64,000 nucleotides of DNA, taken from NCBI RefSeq assembly GCF_050279675.1, contig NZ_JBNNUK010000009.1, positions 62,001 to 126,000 on the forward strand. The letters run 5' to 3'. The notes beneath the pieces were generated by a model. That model was given only the letters and a program-made list of their open reading frames with translations, was not told the origin of the DNA and made no database searches. Shown one piece after another: positions 17,317-26,487 of this stretch. Every line of letters starts with the position of its first letter. Positions within the stretch are counted from its first letter, which is position 1. The DNA is from Viridibacillus sp050279675. GTDB taxonomy: Bacteria; Bacillota; Bacilli; Bacillales_A; Planococcaceae. The position numbers and the translations under genes are program-made.

Positions 17317-17889
17317 ATGGTGTTGCCAAAAATCTTTATTGCAGATTTAACGGTAGTACTTGAGGATTACATAATAGATGACTTAGTTGTTTTACAACGT
17401 AGTATGTGGGAAGGCATGTCTCAAAGCAATAAGAAAATGATAATTAAAAAAGTTGCTGAGTGGTGGGAGGATGGCGCTTGCGAAGAAGTACCAGAAGAAC
17501 TACCGCCGCATTTAATGCCTTATGCAAATACATATGCGACAACTGCAGGTGCCAATTGTTTAGCGGCTGCATTATATGCAGTAAGTGATAAAGAAAGTGA
17601 ATGGTTATTGCAAGAATGGGTCCACCAGCAAGCCTTTTTAAATGGATTGGAGCGGCTTGGCTATACGGTGTATGAACAGGATGAAACGCTAATTGCAGGT
17701 GATGTAGTCGCATGGGTCGATAAAGATGCAGTAATCCAACATGCATCGTACTATGTTGGCAATAACCTATTTTTCAATAAACAAGGACAAACCATTTTCA
17801 ATGCTTGGAAAATCAGGAAGGAAGCAGATTTGATGAAAGACTGGTCAAGTATGCAAATGAAGATCTATCGTAATCTTGATAAAAAATAG
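17317..17889 (+). CDS. hypothetical protein, possible NlpC/P60- or papain-like fold
   Basis: This 190-residue protein is not recognised. A Cys in a helix start ('AGANCLAAALYAVSD', near residue 73) and a later His at a strand start ('AVIQHASYYVGNNLFFNK', near 142), with 'AGDVVAWVD' between, have the order and spacing of small NlpC/P60-like cysteine peptidases. This is fold guessing from pattern only. The frame opens right behind the cytolysin terminator without a ribosome binding site, so the N-terminus may be wrong or the gene 5'-truncated. There is no signal peptide. Confidence 0.5.
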   Translation: MVLPKIFIADLTVVLEDYIIDDLVVLQRSMWEGMSQSNKKMIIKKVAEWWEDGACEEVPEELPPHLMPYANTYATTAGANCLAAALYAVSDKESEWLLQEWVHQQAFLNGLERLGYTVYEQDETLIAGDVVAWVDKDAVIQHASYYVGNNLFFNKQGQTIFNAWKIRKEADLMKDWSSMQMKIYRNLDKK

Positions 17890-17978
17890 TAATAAAATTT
17901 GAAGGAGATGCTTAGCAGAGCAATCTGCTTTTATTTTATTTCTTGATTAATAATAGCTTAAAGAGGGAGAGGTAATAT

Positions 17979-18668
17979 ATGAAAATCATTGGATTAATAG
18001 GTGGCATGAGCTGGGAATCATCAGCAGAATATTATAAGTTCATCAATGAAGAAGTAAAGCATCAATTAGGTGGGTTGCATTCAGCGAAATGTATATTATT
18101 TAGTGTTGATTTTGAGGAAATAGAGAGGTTTCAATCAATAGGGGATTGGAAAAGTGCGGGGCGTGTTTTAGCAAATGCAGCAATTTCTTTAGAGAAAGTA
18201 GGAGCTGACTTTATTGTTTTATGTACGAATACAATGCATAAAGTCATTGATTTAATAGAAGAAAAGATTCAAATACCAATCTTACATATTGCAGATACAA
18301 CTGCAAATCAGATTAAAGCAAATAGTATTCAGCAAGTTGGTCTACTTGGTACCAAATTCACGATGGAACAGGATTTTTATAAGTCACGTGTGGAGACATA
18401 CAATATCAAGGTAATAGTACCAGAAGAAGCGGAACGGTCTATTGTCCATCAAATTATATATGATGAATTATGTTTAGGAATTTTAAAAGAATCCTCTAAG
18501 AAAAAGTTTTTGGATATCATCGATGGACTAGTCGAAAAAGGAGCGAAAGGCGTTATTCTGGGCTGTACAGAAGTAGGTCTACTCATAAAACAACAGGATA
18601 CTAAGATACCTTTGTTTGATACTACTAAAATTCATGCTATAGAGTCAGTCAAATTGGCATTGCGATAA
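17979..18668 (+). CDS. aspartate/glutamate racemase family protein
   Basis: This 229-residue cofactor-independent racemase has 'GLIGGMSWESSAEYY' at the N-terminus. It has both catalytic cysteines in their usual settings: 'VLCTNTMHK' (near residue 82) and 'ILGCTEVGLL' (near 195). The 'GGMSWEST'-type start is typical of the YgeA/RacX group of broad-specificity amino acid racemases rather than MurI. GAGGGAGAGG precedes the ATG. Product D-amino acids could serve the wall or signalling; no neighbour indicates which. Confidence 0.85.
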   Translation: MKIIGLIGGMSWESSAEYYKFINEEVKHQLGGLHSAKCILFSVDFEEIERFQSIGDWKSAGRVLANAAISLEKVGADFIVLCTNTMHKVIDLIEEKIQIPILHIADTTANQIKANSIQQVGLLGTKFTMEQDFYKSRVETYNIKVIVPEEAERSIVHQIIYDELCLGILKESSKKKFLDIIDGLVEKGAKGVILGCTEVGLLIKQQDTKIPLFDTTKIHAIESVKLALR

Positions 18669-18737
18669 GTATGCATCACTAGACTATACGAAAATAAAAG
18701 AACGTTTAGCACATTACTGAATGTGAGGAGAAATGAA

Positions 18738-19268
18738 ATGGGGAATAAAACCATTATTCTAGAAACCGAAAGACTTTATGCAAGGGAACTAGTCCAAAAT
18801 GATTTTCAAGATTTAGCGGATATTTTACAAGATGAAAGAGTCATGTACGCATATGAACATACATTTAATGATCAAGATACACAAAACTGGCTGAATAGAC
18901 AGTTATCAAGATATAAGGGAAATGGATTTGGATTATGGGCGATTCTATTAAGAGGAACAGATATAGTGATTGGACAAGCTGGATTAACTATGCAACAAGT
19001 AGGAACTAGAGAAGTATTAGAAATAGGTTATTTACTAAAATATGATTTTTGGCATAATGGGTATGCAACAGAAATTGCAGATGCTTGTAGAAAATATGCT
19101 TTTAGTATTTTAAAAGCTCCAGAAGTATATTCAATAATAAAAGACGATAATATTGCTTCGCAAAAAGTAGCTATGAGAATAGGCATGCACATAGAAGAAG
19201 AGTTTATTAAGCAATATTACAATGGAGATATGGTGCATTATCTTTTTAAAGTTGAAAATAAGTTGTAA
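18738..19268 (+). CDS. GNAT family N-acetyltransferase (RimJ/RimL type)
   Basis: This 176-residue protein of the Acetyltransf_3 group begins 'IILETERLYARELVQNDFQDL'. It has 'EIGYLLKYDFWHNGYATEIADACRKYAF' as the acetyl-CoA loop and 'DNIASQKVAMRIGM' before the final strand. Such enzymes acetylate protein N-termini or small metabolites. The ATG at 18738 is chosen because GTGAGGAG lies seven bases upstream; earlier GTG and ATG codons overlap that site. A terminator overlaps the stop codon. Confidence 0.85.
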   Translation: MGNKTIILETERLYARELVQNDFQDLADILQDERVMYAYEHTFNDQDTQNWLNRQLSRYKGNGFGLWAILLRGTDIVIGQAGLTMQQVGTREVLEIGYLLKYDFWHNGYATEIADACRKYAFSILKAPEVYSIIKDDNIASQKVAMRIGMHIEEEFIKQYYNGDMVHYLFKVENKL

Positions 19269-19295
19269 CTCCTAATTTCCAGATTAGGAGTTTTT
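19267..19295 (+). terminator. terminator of the GNAT gene
   Basis: The perfect 10-bp stem AACTCCTAAT / ATTAGGAGTT, then five T residues, starts within the stop codon. Confidence 0.85.
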
Positions 19296-19450
19296 CTATT
19301 TTTGTATAAAAATGTTTATAAAGGTATAACTTCGTGACTGTAAATATGATATGATAGCATTTCTCGGTAAAAGGAACCTATCTTTTGAACGATAGTGATA
19401 AGCCTCAAATACCTAGTAAAACAAAGATTGAATTTGAAAGGATGTTAAAT

Positions 19451-20602
19451 ATGCAATTACATCATAGACTAAAAGTATTTAACTTTTTGTTCTTCGGAAT
19501 GCTTGCGCTATTTGTTCCGTTTTTACCAGTTTATCTAGGTGAGAGAGGTTTATCACCAAGTGAGATAGGACTTGTGGTAGGGACGGGTGGATTTGTAACG
19601 ATATTCACGCAGCCATTATGGGGTTTCATCAGTGATAAGACGAAAACGATAAGAAAAATATTATTGCTCCTATTATTTTTAGCTAGTTTATTTGGCTATT
19701 TTTTATTTAGCGTTGATGGGTTCGTGTTATTAGTCGTGTTTGCGATGATCGTCTACTTCTTCTTAATGCCAATCGACCCTTTAATGGAAAGCTTGAATTT
19801 TACAGTAGCAGAGGCATCTAAAATAAGTTACGGTTCAATTCGTACATATGGAGCATTAGGTTATGCTGTTTTAGCACTTGTTACCGGATATATTATGTCA
19901 TACTTTGGAAATAACAGTGTCGGTATCCTTTTTGTTATATTAGGGATTATTGGATTCCTTATTATATGGAAAATGCCAGATGCTCCAACGTCTTCAAAAC
20001 CAGTAACCATTGCAGGATTGAAGAGTTTTTTTAGCAATAAACAAACATTATCGTTTTTATTATTAGTATTTATCTGTTCTGTACCTGCTCGTATGAATGA
20101 AACTTTTTTAGGCGTTCATATTCTGTCATTAGGGGGAAGTACAAAACTTGTAGGGCAAGCATTTTTCATCTCTGCGGCAAGTGAAATTATCATCTTCGCA
20201 CTTAGCTTTTGGTGGCTTCGTAGTGGAAAAGAACTACTGATAATAACGATTGCAGCATTTTTCTTTTTCGTACGATTTTTTGTATCAGCGTGGATTACAG
20301 ACCCGCAAATGTTAGCACTTGTACAATTACTACAGATGCTTACTTTCCCAATTTTTTATACAGCAGCAATTCAATATTTATATCGCATTGTACCAGTAGA
20401 GTGGAGGGCGACAGGGCAAACGGTTTTAGCACTGTTATTCTTCGGAATATCAAGTATCGTTTCTTCTTATGTAGGAGGTTTTCTTTATAACTCTCTTACA
20501 GGGCAACATTACTATCTGGTGATCTCTGGGATATCTCTAATAGGTACTATATATGGGTTAGTGTCGTTATTTATTTATCGTAAAAAGACTATCATTGAAT
20601 AG
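19451..20602 (+). CDS. MFS transporter (MFS_1-like / sugar-nucleoside symporter type)
   Basis: The protein is about 383 residues with roughly twelve membrane segments. It shows 'PVYLGERGLSPSEIGLVVGTGGF' in TM1-2 and 'QPLWGFISDKTKTIRKILL' at the motif A position, an arrangement like the LacY/nucleoside-symporter-type MFS_1-like family. The ATG at 19451 is preferred: AAAGGA lies eight bases ahead and the hydrophobic core begins soon after. A longer form would add a charged, unlikely N-terminus. The substrate is unknown. Confidence 0.8.
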   Translation: MQLHHRLKVFNFLFFGMLALFVPFLPVYLGERGLSPSEIGLVVGTGGFVTIFTQPLWGFISDKTKTIRKILLLLLFLASLFGYFLFSVDGFVLLVVFAMIVYFFLMPIDPLMESLNFTVAEASKISYGSIRTYGALGYAVLALVTGYIMSYFGNNSVGILFVILGIIGFLIIWKMPDAPTSSKPVTIAGLKSFFSNKQTLSFLLLVFICSVPARMNETFLGVHILSLGGSTKLVGQAFFISAASEIIIFALSFWWLRSGKELLIITIAAFFFFVRFFVSAWITDPQMLALVQLLQMLTFPIFYTAAIQYLYRIVPVEWRATGQTVLALLFFGISSIVSSYVGGFLYNSLTGQHYYLVISGISLIGTIYGLVSLFIYRKKTIIE

Positions 20603-20929
20603 TGAATTGAACCCCTCCCTTTATCCTCTGATAAAAGGAAGTTTATTGTTGAGGAAATTACTATAATTGATATGGTAATAGAAAATACAATATTTTCAAT
20701 TTTTATAAGCCAGAGCTACTTATTTTGGGAGGTACTAGTTCTATCGATCATGAAGTTATCAAGGATCGAATTTAAATATGTATTCAAATGAATGAGAGTT
20801 TCCAGAGAGGTACTGCTATAACTAAATAAATATTGAGGAATGTTATTGATTTGAATGATGGAGGATCAACTCGTCTTGCTGAAGCAAAACGGGGCAAGGA
20901 AAATCCAAAAAAGTTGTAAAAATAGATAA
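20603..20929. other. no intact gene seen
   Basis: The interval between the MFS gene and the dead dehydrogenase has only short broken frames. It probably includes the decayed 5' end of that dehydrogenase or another lost gene. Confidence 0.4.
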
Positions 20930-20936
20930 TAGTGAT

Positions 20937-21763
20937 TTGGTCTTCGAACAAAAATCAAGTGTTCTTTCGATACATAAAATAAGTTTATTTCTTTCTGAAA
21001 TTTTAAAAAGCATTGCCGAAATAGTGAATATTGTGGTATCTTCAGTATCTACGACTGATATTGTACGCCAATCATACATAGGGGAAAATGGAGTTTTTAA
21101 AATTTGGAATAAAGGTTCCATTATTATTGATATGAGTACAACAGATGCAGAAACTGCAATCAATTTGGCAATACCAGCTGATGAATTAGGTTTGTAATTT
21201 TATTATTGTCAGACTATTATAAAATCTGCTGGTGCAGAAAACGGTACACTTACTATTATGGTAGGTGATAATATTCAAAAATGAGGGAAAATTCGTTCAA
21301 TATTAGAAGTGTTAGGCGAAAAAATTTGTACATAGGTGAAAATAGATTTGGATAAAATGCGAAATTTGTCATAATATGGCGAATCTTTCGAAGGAAGATA
21401 GTTTAGTAGAAGCTTAGATTATTACTAAACAAGTTGGAGTCGAATAAGGAAAAGTAGCAAAAGTGTTAATAATAGGCACAGCTAACCGTGTATTAAATAT
21501 ATTCGAGGAAGATATTTGAACAACCAAAATGATAATGTTTTATTTGTTTTAGACCAAATACACAAGTATAACTGGTTATCTACAAGAAAAGCACTATTTT
21601 AGGAGTACTATCGTTTATTGAATCTACCGCCTTTCAATTTTATGAATCTGCTAAAACAACAGTAAAAGGAAATCTAGATGCAACAGCCGTTTGTCAAACA
21701 TTTACAGAATTAGCATCTACGGCTATCAGTAGTGGAGATTCAAAGGTGATAAATGAGAAATAG
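20937..21763 (+). pseudogene. 3-hydroxyisobutyrate/2-hydroxy-3-oxopropionate dehydrogenase family pseudogene
   Basis: Pieces of one beta-hydroxyacid dehydrogenase are seen in order in different frames. 'STTDIVRQSYIGENGVF' and 'GSIIIDMSTTDAET' are the NAD-domain end and the substrate-binding S-T motif. They are followed by 'KSAGAENGTLTIMVG' (shifted frame), 'SILEVLGEKI', and finally 'YESAKTTVKGNLDATAVC' in the C-terminal helical domain. Several stops and frameshifts separate them and no start region is visible. The gene is dead. It ends just before the DUF3100 gene, so it may once have been part of that operon. Confidence 0.65.
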
Positions 21764-21774
21764 AGGTGGATAAC

Positions 21775-22584
21775 TTGAAGAAATTATTAAGTTGGAAAAT
21801 ACAGTTGATTGTATTAGCACTTGTAGTTGTAGCTGAATTTATTGGGATTAAGAACTTTGACCTTGGTATTGGAGTAGTTGCACTTTTCCCTATGCTTTAT
21901 GCATTAATAATCGGTGCAGTTATTAGTTTACCTAAATTGAAATTGTTAAGCGAAAAAGATATGAATATCGCAGCTAACATTTTAGGTATTTCATTTATGT
22001 TATTCGTGGCTAAACTTGGAACTTTGATGGGACCTTCATTGCCGCAACTAATGGATGCGGGATTGTCGTTAACTCTACAAGAAGTAGGGCATTTCTTTGG
22101 GACAATCGTGTTTGGTTTACCAATTGCATTGTTAATCGGTATGAAACGTGAAGCGGTAGGTGCTACATTCTCTATTGACCGAGAACCTAACCTGGCAATT
22201 ATTGCTGAAAAATATGGTGCTGATTCTCCAGAAGGCCGTGGAGCATTAGGTGTTTATGTATGTGGAACTTTATTTGGTGCCATTTATCTAACTATTTTAG
22301 CTAGTGTTCTAGCGAATTCTGGCTGGTTCCATCCAATTTCACTAGCAATGGGTGCCGGTGTAGGTTCAGGAAGTATGATGGCTGCAATGACTGGTGCGCT
22401 TGCTATTATTTTCCCAGAATCCGCTAATGATATAGCACTATTTGCTGGTGCTGCAAACTTAATTACAACAATTGTTGGAACATATGTATGTATCTTCTTT
22501 TCACTACCAGTTACCAATTATCTATACAGAAAATTGGAACCAATTTTGGGTAGAAGATCTAGAAAAGCTGAAAACAAAGCTTAA
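21775..22584 (+). CDS. DUF3100 domain-containing membrane protein
   Basis: This protein of about 269 residues has roughly seven hydrophobic helices, and glycine-rich conserved segments ('GVYVCGTLFGAIYLTILASV', 'GAGVGSGSMMAAMTGALAI') typical of DUF3100, a predicted transporter family. The TTG at 21775 is chosen because AGAGGTGG lies four to five bases upstream; a GTG at 21766 falls inside that site. DUF3100 proteins are often next to a second small membrane protein and M20-type peptidases; here the small partner follows but no peptidase is present. Confidence 0.8.
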   Translation: MKKLLSWKIQLIVLALVVVAEFIGIKNFDLGIGVVALFPMLYALIIGAVISLPKLKLLSEKDMNIAANILGISFMLFVAKLGTLMGPSLPQLMDAGLSLTLQEVGHFFGTIVFGLPIALLIGMKREAVGATFSIDREPNLAIIAEKYGADSPEGRGALGVYVCGTLFGAIYLTILASVLANSGWFHPISLAMGAGVGSGSMMAAMTGALAIIFPESANDIALFAGAANLITTIVGTYVCIFFSLPVTNYLYRKLEPILGRRSRKAENKA

Positions 22585-22613
22585 GTTCTTTAGAAGTGGG
22601 GGAACGATCGTTC

Positions 22614-23057
22614 ATGTTAGATAAAATATATACATTTATTATCATCGGTGCAATTGCAATTATAGGAAACTGGGTAGGCTATGATGTATCACCTATTGAT
22701 GCCTTACCGGGTATGCTTATTATTGTTGCAATTACGGTTTGTGGTTTTGCAATTGAAAAAATATTACCAATTAAATTGCCAGTAGTTATTTGGGTTTCAT
22801 TTCTTGCCTTGTTAGTGACTTCACCAATTTTCCCGGGAAATGAAACAATTGTAAAAGCAACAAGTCAAATTAATTTCATGGCATTAGCAACACCAATCCT
22901 AGCTTATGCTGGTTTGTCTTTCGGTAAAGACTTGAAAGAGTTTAAACAGCTTGGTTGGAGAATCGTTGTTATTTCTTTAGTTGTTTATACAGGAACATTC
23001 TTATTAGCTACTTTAGTTGCTGAAATCGGCTTTAGAGTTACAGGGAAGTTTCATTAG
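22614..23057 (+). CDS. small membrane protein, partner of DUF3100
   Basis: The product is 147 residues with about five membrane segments ('MLDKIYTFIIIGAIAIIGNW', 'LPGMLIIVAITVCGFAIE', 'VVIWVSFLALLVTSPIF', 'FMALATPILAYAGLSFGKD', 'IVVISLVVYTGTFLLATLV'). I know no named function. It starts 29 bases after the DUF3100 stop, with GGGGGA ten bases before its ATG, and ends at a very strong terminator. The two proteins are therefore probably subunits of one transporter, which is inference from context. Confidence 0.7.
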   Translation: MLDKIYTFIIIGAIAIIGNWVGYDVSPIDALPGMLIIVAITVCGFAIEKILPIKLPVVIWVSFLALLVTSPIFPGNETIVKATSQINFMALATPILAYAGLSFGKDLKEFKQLGWRIVVISLVVYTGTFLLATLVAEIGFRVTGKFH

Positions 23058-23060
23058 TAG

Positions 23061-23111
23061 AAAAAGACCTTTCAATTATCGATTAATCGATAATTTGAAA
23101 GGTCTTTTTTT
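23061..23111 (+). terminator. terminator of the DUF3100 operon
   Basis: A very long stem: AAAAAGACCTTTCAA...TTATCGAT / ATCGATAA...TTTGAAAGGTCTTTTT, with a T-run of seven. Confidence 0.92.
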
Positions 23112-23211
23112 GTTATGAACTAGTAAAAAAGAAAATAGTCATACATAAATAGAGATTATGTTTATAGAAATATATACCAATTATTGTTACTATTTGATTG
23201 GGGGGATAGAG

Positions 23212-23697
23212 ATGAGCGTTTATTTAGAAAGATATAGCGATAGATATAAGTCGCAAATTGAGTGTTATCAATTAACTGATGAACAATTACAATTTACAGG
23301 ATCACCAGTAGAATCTATCTTCGTAGCAAAAAGTGATGAGGATCGTTATCCGATTTTAGTTTTAGATGATGAAGAAATAGTGTCATACTTTGTTCTACAT
23401 ATGAATGAAGGGGTCACGCCTTATTCTAATAATCAAAAAGCTATATTACTTAGAACCTTTTCCACAGATTATCGCTACCAAGGAAGAGGCTATGCGAAAC
23501 AGTCATTATTAGAACTTCCAAGGTTTGTGAAAATGAATTTTCCGGAAATAACAGAGGTTGTTTTGGCTGTAAATGTAAATAATATTGCCGCTCAAAGCTT
23601 ATATCTAAAATGTGGATTTATTGATGAAGGGGTTAAAATTATGGGAAGCCATGGTGAATTAATCATTATGAGTTTAAAAGTTAATGGAGTAATATAA
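23212..23697 (+). CDS. GNAT family N-acetyltransferase
   Basis: This 161-residue GNAT has the acetyl-CoA site 'LRTFSTDYRYQGRGYAKQSLL', carrying Q-G-R-G-Y-A, and 'VNVNNIAAQSLYLKCGFIDEG' before the last strand. GGGGGGATAGAG directly precedes the ATG at 23212, which settles the start; an upstream ATG would add a hydrophobic tail not seen in the family. The substrate is unknown. Confidence 0.85.
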   Translation: MSVYLERYSDRYKSQIECYQLTDEQLQFTGSPVESIFVAKSDEDRYPILVLDDEEIVSYFVLHMNEGVTPYSNNQKAILLRTFSTDYRYQGRGYAKQSLLELPRFVKMNFPEITEVVLAVNVNNIAAQSLYLKCGFIDEGVKIMGSHGELIIMSLKVNGVI

Positions 23698-23889
23698 GAT
23701 AAATTCAAAGATTGTTGTCTTATTTCAATTACATTTCTTCTTTTTTATATTGGCTTCGTTTAATTACATTGTTGATATTTGACTATCTTTACCCAAAAAT
23801 ACTTATGGTAGAGTTTGTTTAATAATTTACTGTGATAAATGAAGAACCGCTTGCTCTTAGAAAAGAAAATAGTGGAAAGAGGAATTCGT

Positions 23890-24327
23890 GTGAAAAAAAT
23901 AATCGTTGGGCTTGGTTTAGTATTGCTCATAGCGTATATTTGTCGTGAATTATATGCCACATTCCTAACCAAGTCATTATATGAAGTCACAGATACACCT
24001 GGAATTATAGACAAACAATCGCTTGACTACATGTTACTAGTAGAGTATCCAGAATTGGATTTATTTGAAACAAGGGATAAAAAGCAAGTACAAAAGTCTC
24101 TAGAGCAATTACTACAGATGGAAGTTAGACCTGCTGTGCTAGACATAAAGGAAACGGAAAAACATTACAAACTTGTTTTCAGAAACGATGAAATAATGAC
24201 GTTTATTTTATATGATAATAAGTATGCAGAAATGCGGAGTTACATGGGCGCTATCGGAAGTACGGCGTATATTCGAACGGTAGATTATACATTTTTCGAA
24301 CAATTTTATCCGTTACTATCTAATTAA
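23890..24327 (+). CDS. hypothetical protein with N-terminal membrane anchor
   Basis: At 145 residues, it has one N-terminal hydrophobic segment ('KKIIVGLGLVLLIAYICREL') followed by a soluble domain with no recognised motif. The GTG at 23890 is favoured because GAAAGAGG lies just upstream; starting at 23839 would put 17 charged residues before the membrane segment. It is a single gene that ends before a bidirectional terminator. Function is unknown. Confidence 0.6.
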   Translation: MKKIIVGLGLVLLIAYICRELYATFLTKSLYEVTDTPGIIDKQSLDYMLLVEYPELDLFETRDKKQVQKSLEQLLQMEVRPAVLDIKETEKHYKLVFRNDEIMTFILYDNKYAEMRSYMGAIGSTAYIRTVDYTFFEQFYPLLSN

Positions 24328-24483
24328 GAACCAATACAAATCGAGGGATATGCATTCTTATTCACCAATCGAAAAATAAATACGCTAGAAATAGTAACTC
24401 GAATTATCTTATTTAATTTGAAGAAAATCAACAATCAAGTTAAATAAAGCTCTTTATTAAATAAATTAATCAATTCTAAAGGT

Positions 24484-24520
24484 AAAGAGCATCTATCCTA
24501 TTATAGGAAAGATGCTCTTT
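24484..24520. terminator. bidirectional terminator between convergent genes
   Basis: AAAGAGCATC / GATGCTCTTT with an inner TATCCTA / TAGGA pairing lies between the convergent hypothetical gene and the CoA-transferase gene, with A and T tracts on the two sides. Confidence 0.85.
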
Positions 24521-24566
24521 CTTAATTTAAAGGATAATCAGTTTAAATGTGTACTTAGCAGAGCAA

Positions 24567-26072
24567 TTACTCAACCATTGTTCCGTTTTTAGCAAAGTTG
24601 ACGTACCATGAAAATGCTTTTTCTAGATTATGTGGTGTCTGGCTATTACCTGTTTTTTCTACGGCATCATTATAATACGCCCATAGTTGTTCTTTGTAAT
24701 CTGGATGTGCACAGTTTTCAATGATTAAAGGTACGCGTTCTTTCGGAGCTAAACCGCGTAAATCAGCTACACCTTGCTCAGTAATCAAAACATCAACATC
24801 ATGTTCGGTGTGATCTACGTGTGAGACCATTGGAACAATAGATGAGATAGTGCCACCTTTAGCATAAGATTTCGTTACGAAAATGCCTAATCTTGCATTT
24901 CTTGCAAAGTCACCGGATCCGCCAATGCCGTTCATCATACGTGTACCAGAGACGTGTGTTGAATTGACATTACCGTAAATATCAGCCTCTAATGCCGCGT
25001 TAACTGAGATTAGACCTAAACGACGGATTATTTCAGGTTGATTAGTAATTTCTTGTGGTCGTAAGCATAGCTTATCAACGTACTTGTCCATATTTTCAAA
25101 TACTTCTTTACCTAATTCTTCAGATAATGTAATCGAAGTAGCTGATGCAAATGTTACTTTTCCCGCATCGATTAAATGAAAGACAGCATCTTGTAGAACC
25201 TCAGAATAAATTTCTAAATCTTCAAATTCTGAATCTTGGAATCCTTGTAAAACAGCATTTGCTACTGAGCCAACTCCAGATTGTATTGGAGCAAGTTTAG
25301 AAGTGAATCTACCTGCCTTAATTTCATCTCGTAAGAAATTCAATAGATTATTGGCCATAATATCTGTTTCCTCATCAGGCGGTACGATTAAAGAAGGAGC
25401 ATCAGTATTTTCTGAAATGACAATAGCTTTGATTTTTTTAGGATCAATTTTAATGCCAATTTCTCCAATACGATCAGTAGCGCTTACTACTGGGATTGGA
25501 CCGCGATCACCTTGCTTTTTAGGCACATAAATATCATGAATACCAATGAAAGATTCTGAGCATGAAATGTTTAGTTCAACAATAATATTTTCTGCATAAT
25601 CTGCAAGGATTGGTGAGTTTCCAACCGAATTTGTAGGAATTAAATAACCATCTTTTGTAATAGCGCATGCCTCAATGATAGCAAATTTAATATTTCCATA
25701 AATATTTTGTCGGACTAATTCAGCAACATGAGAAAGGTGACCGTCTACATATAGAACTTCACCCTTATTGATGAGATTTCGTAAAGCAGGTTCACCTTGA
25801 TATGGTCCACGTTTACGAATAACGCCAGCTTCAGCTAAATAACGGTCTACTTCAGGGCCAAGGGAGGCACCTGTATATACATCGATTTGGAACTTTTCGT
25901 TTTTGGCACGTTCTACTAGTGCTAGTGGTACAACTTTCGCGTCTCCTGCACGAGTAAATCCACTCATCCCAACTACATCCCCGTCTGAAATTAGTGCTGC
26001 AGCTTCTTCGGCAGAAACAACTTTGTCCGCTAATTCCTTCAAACCTAAACGTTTCTCAATCGTTGCTTTCAT
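24567..26072 (-). CDS. acetyl-CoA hydrolase/transferase family protein (succinate CoA-transferase type)
   Basis: This 501-residue enzyme of the acetyl-CoA hydrolase/4-hydroxybutyrate CoA-transferase family exchanges CoA between acids such as acetate and succinate, or hydrolyses acetyl-CoA. Seen are 'GMSGFTRAGDAKVVPLAL', 'GVGSVANAVL', a likely catalytic Glu in 'EIYSEVLQDAVFHL', and 'NGIGGSGDFARNARL'. 'MVSHVDHTEHDVDVLITEQGVADLRG' is characteristic of the Cat1/AarC subgroup. The start at 26072 is set by GGAGGAG about seven bases upstream. It is monocistronic and divergent from the TetR gene. Confidence 0.87.
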   Translation of the reverse strand: MKATIEKRLGLKELADKVVSAEEAAALISDGDVVGMSGFTRAGDAKVVPLALVERAKNEKFQIDVYTGASLGPEVDRYLAEAGVIRKRGPYQGEPALRNLINKGEVLYVDGHLSHVAELVRQNIYGNIKFAIIEACAITKDGYLIPTNSVGNSPILADYAENIIVELNISCSESFIGIHDIYVPKKQGDRGPIPVVSATDRIGEIGIKIDPKKIKAIVISENTDAPSLIVPPDEETDIMANNLLNFLRDEIKAGRFTSKLAPIQSGVGSVANAVLQGFQDSEFEDLEIYSEVLQDAVFHLIDAGKVTFASATSITLSEELGKEVFENMDKYVDKLCLRPQEITNQPEIIRRLGLISVNAALEADIYGNVNSTHVSGTRMMNGIGGSGDFARNARLGIFVTKSYAKGGTISSIVPMVSHVDHTEHDVDVLITEQGVADLRGLAPKERVPLIIENCAHPDYKEQLWAYYNDAVEKTGNSQTPHNLEKAFSWYVNFAKNGTMVE

Positions 26073-26447
26073 CTTAACTCCTCCTAAGTGCTTCATTTTC
26101 TACAGTCTTTATCCATAGCAAGGATGATTCAAAAACCACCATATGATTCATATATTCGAGACAAGGGGAAAATATGACTAAAAATAATGAAATTATTTAT
26201 TTTTTTTAAAATATAATTTTTTGTTTGAATATGAGACTTACTTTTGATGAAAATATAGGAAGTATTAAATGAGATAATAATATAAAGATGATTGAATTAG
26301 TTTATGATTAGCTCGCAAATACTATACTGTTAAGGAAGCGGAAAAGATTACAATAGATTTGAAAGAATTTCTATAATACTCACACCAAAATTTCACAAGT
26401 GTTGAGTATTTTCCACTTGCTTTTCTTTATTCAATTTGCTAGTATAA
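26073..26447. other. divergent intergenic region
   Basis: This AT-rich interval separates the CoA-transferase gene from the TetR gene. No reading frame or RNA element is recognised. It must hold both promoters. Confidence 0.5.
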
Positions 26448-26465
26448 CTAACGACCGTTCGTTAG
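26448..26465. promoter_or_regulatory. probable TetR-family operator
   Basis: CTAACGA-CCGT-TCGTTAG is a perfect 7+7 bp inverted repeat around a 4-base centre, ending 22 bases before the TetR start codon. The architecture, and the 'ACCGNNCGGT'-like core with outer TAACGA/TCGTTA, is that of an autoregulatory TetR site controlling the regulator and the efflux gene behind it. Confidence 0.75.
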
Positions 26466-26487
26466 GTAATTAATTGAGGTGACATTA

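Noticed and set aside
20937..21197. 86-residue intact gene
   Set aside because: It is only one open piece of a beta-hydroxyacid dehydrogenase whose other pieces follow in other frames.
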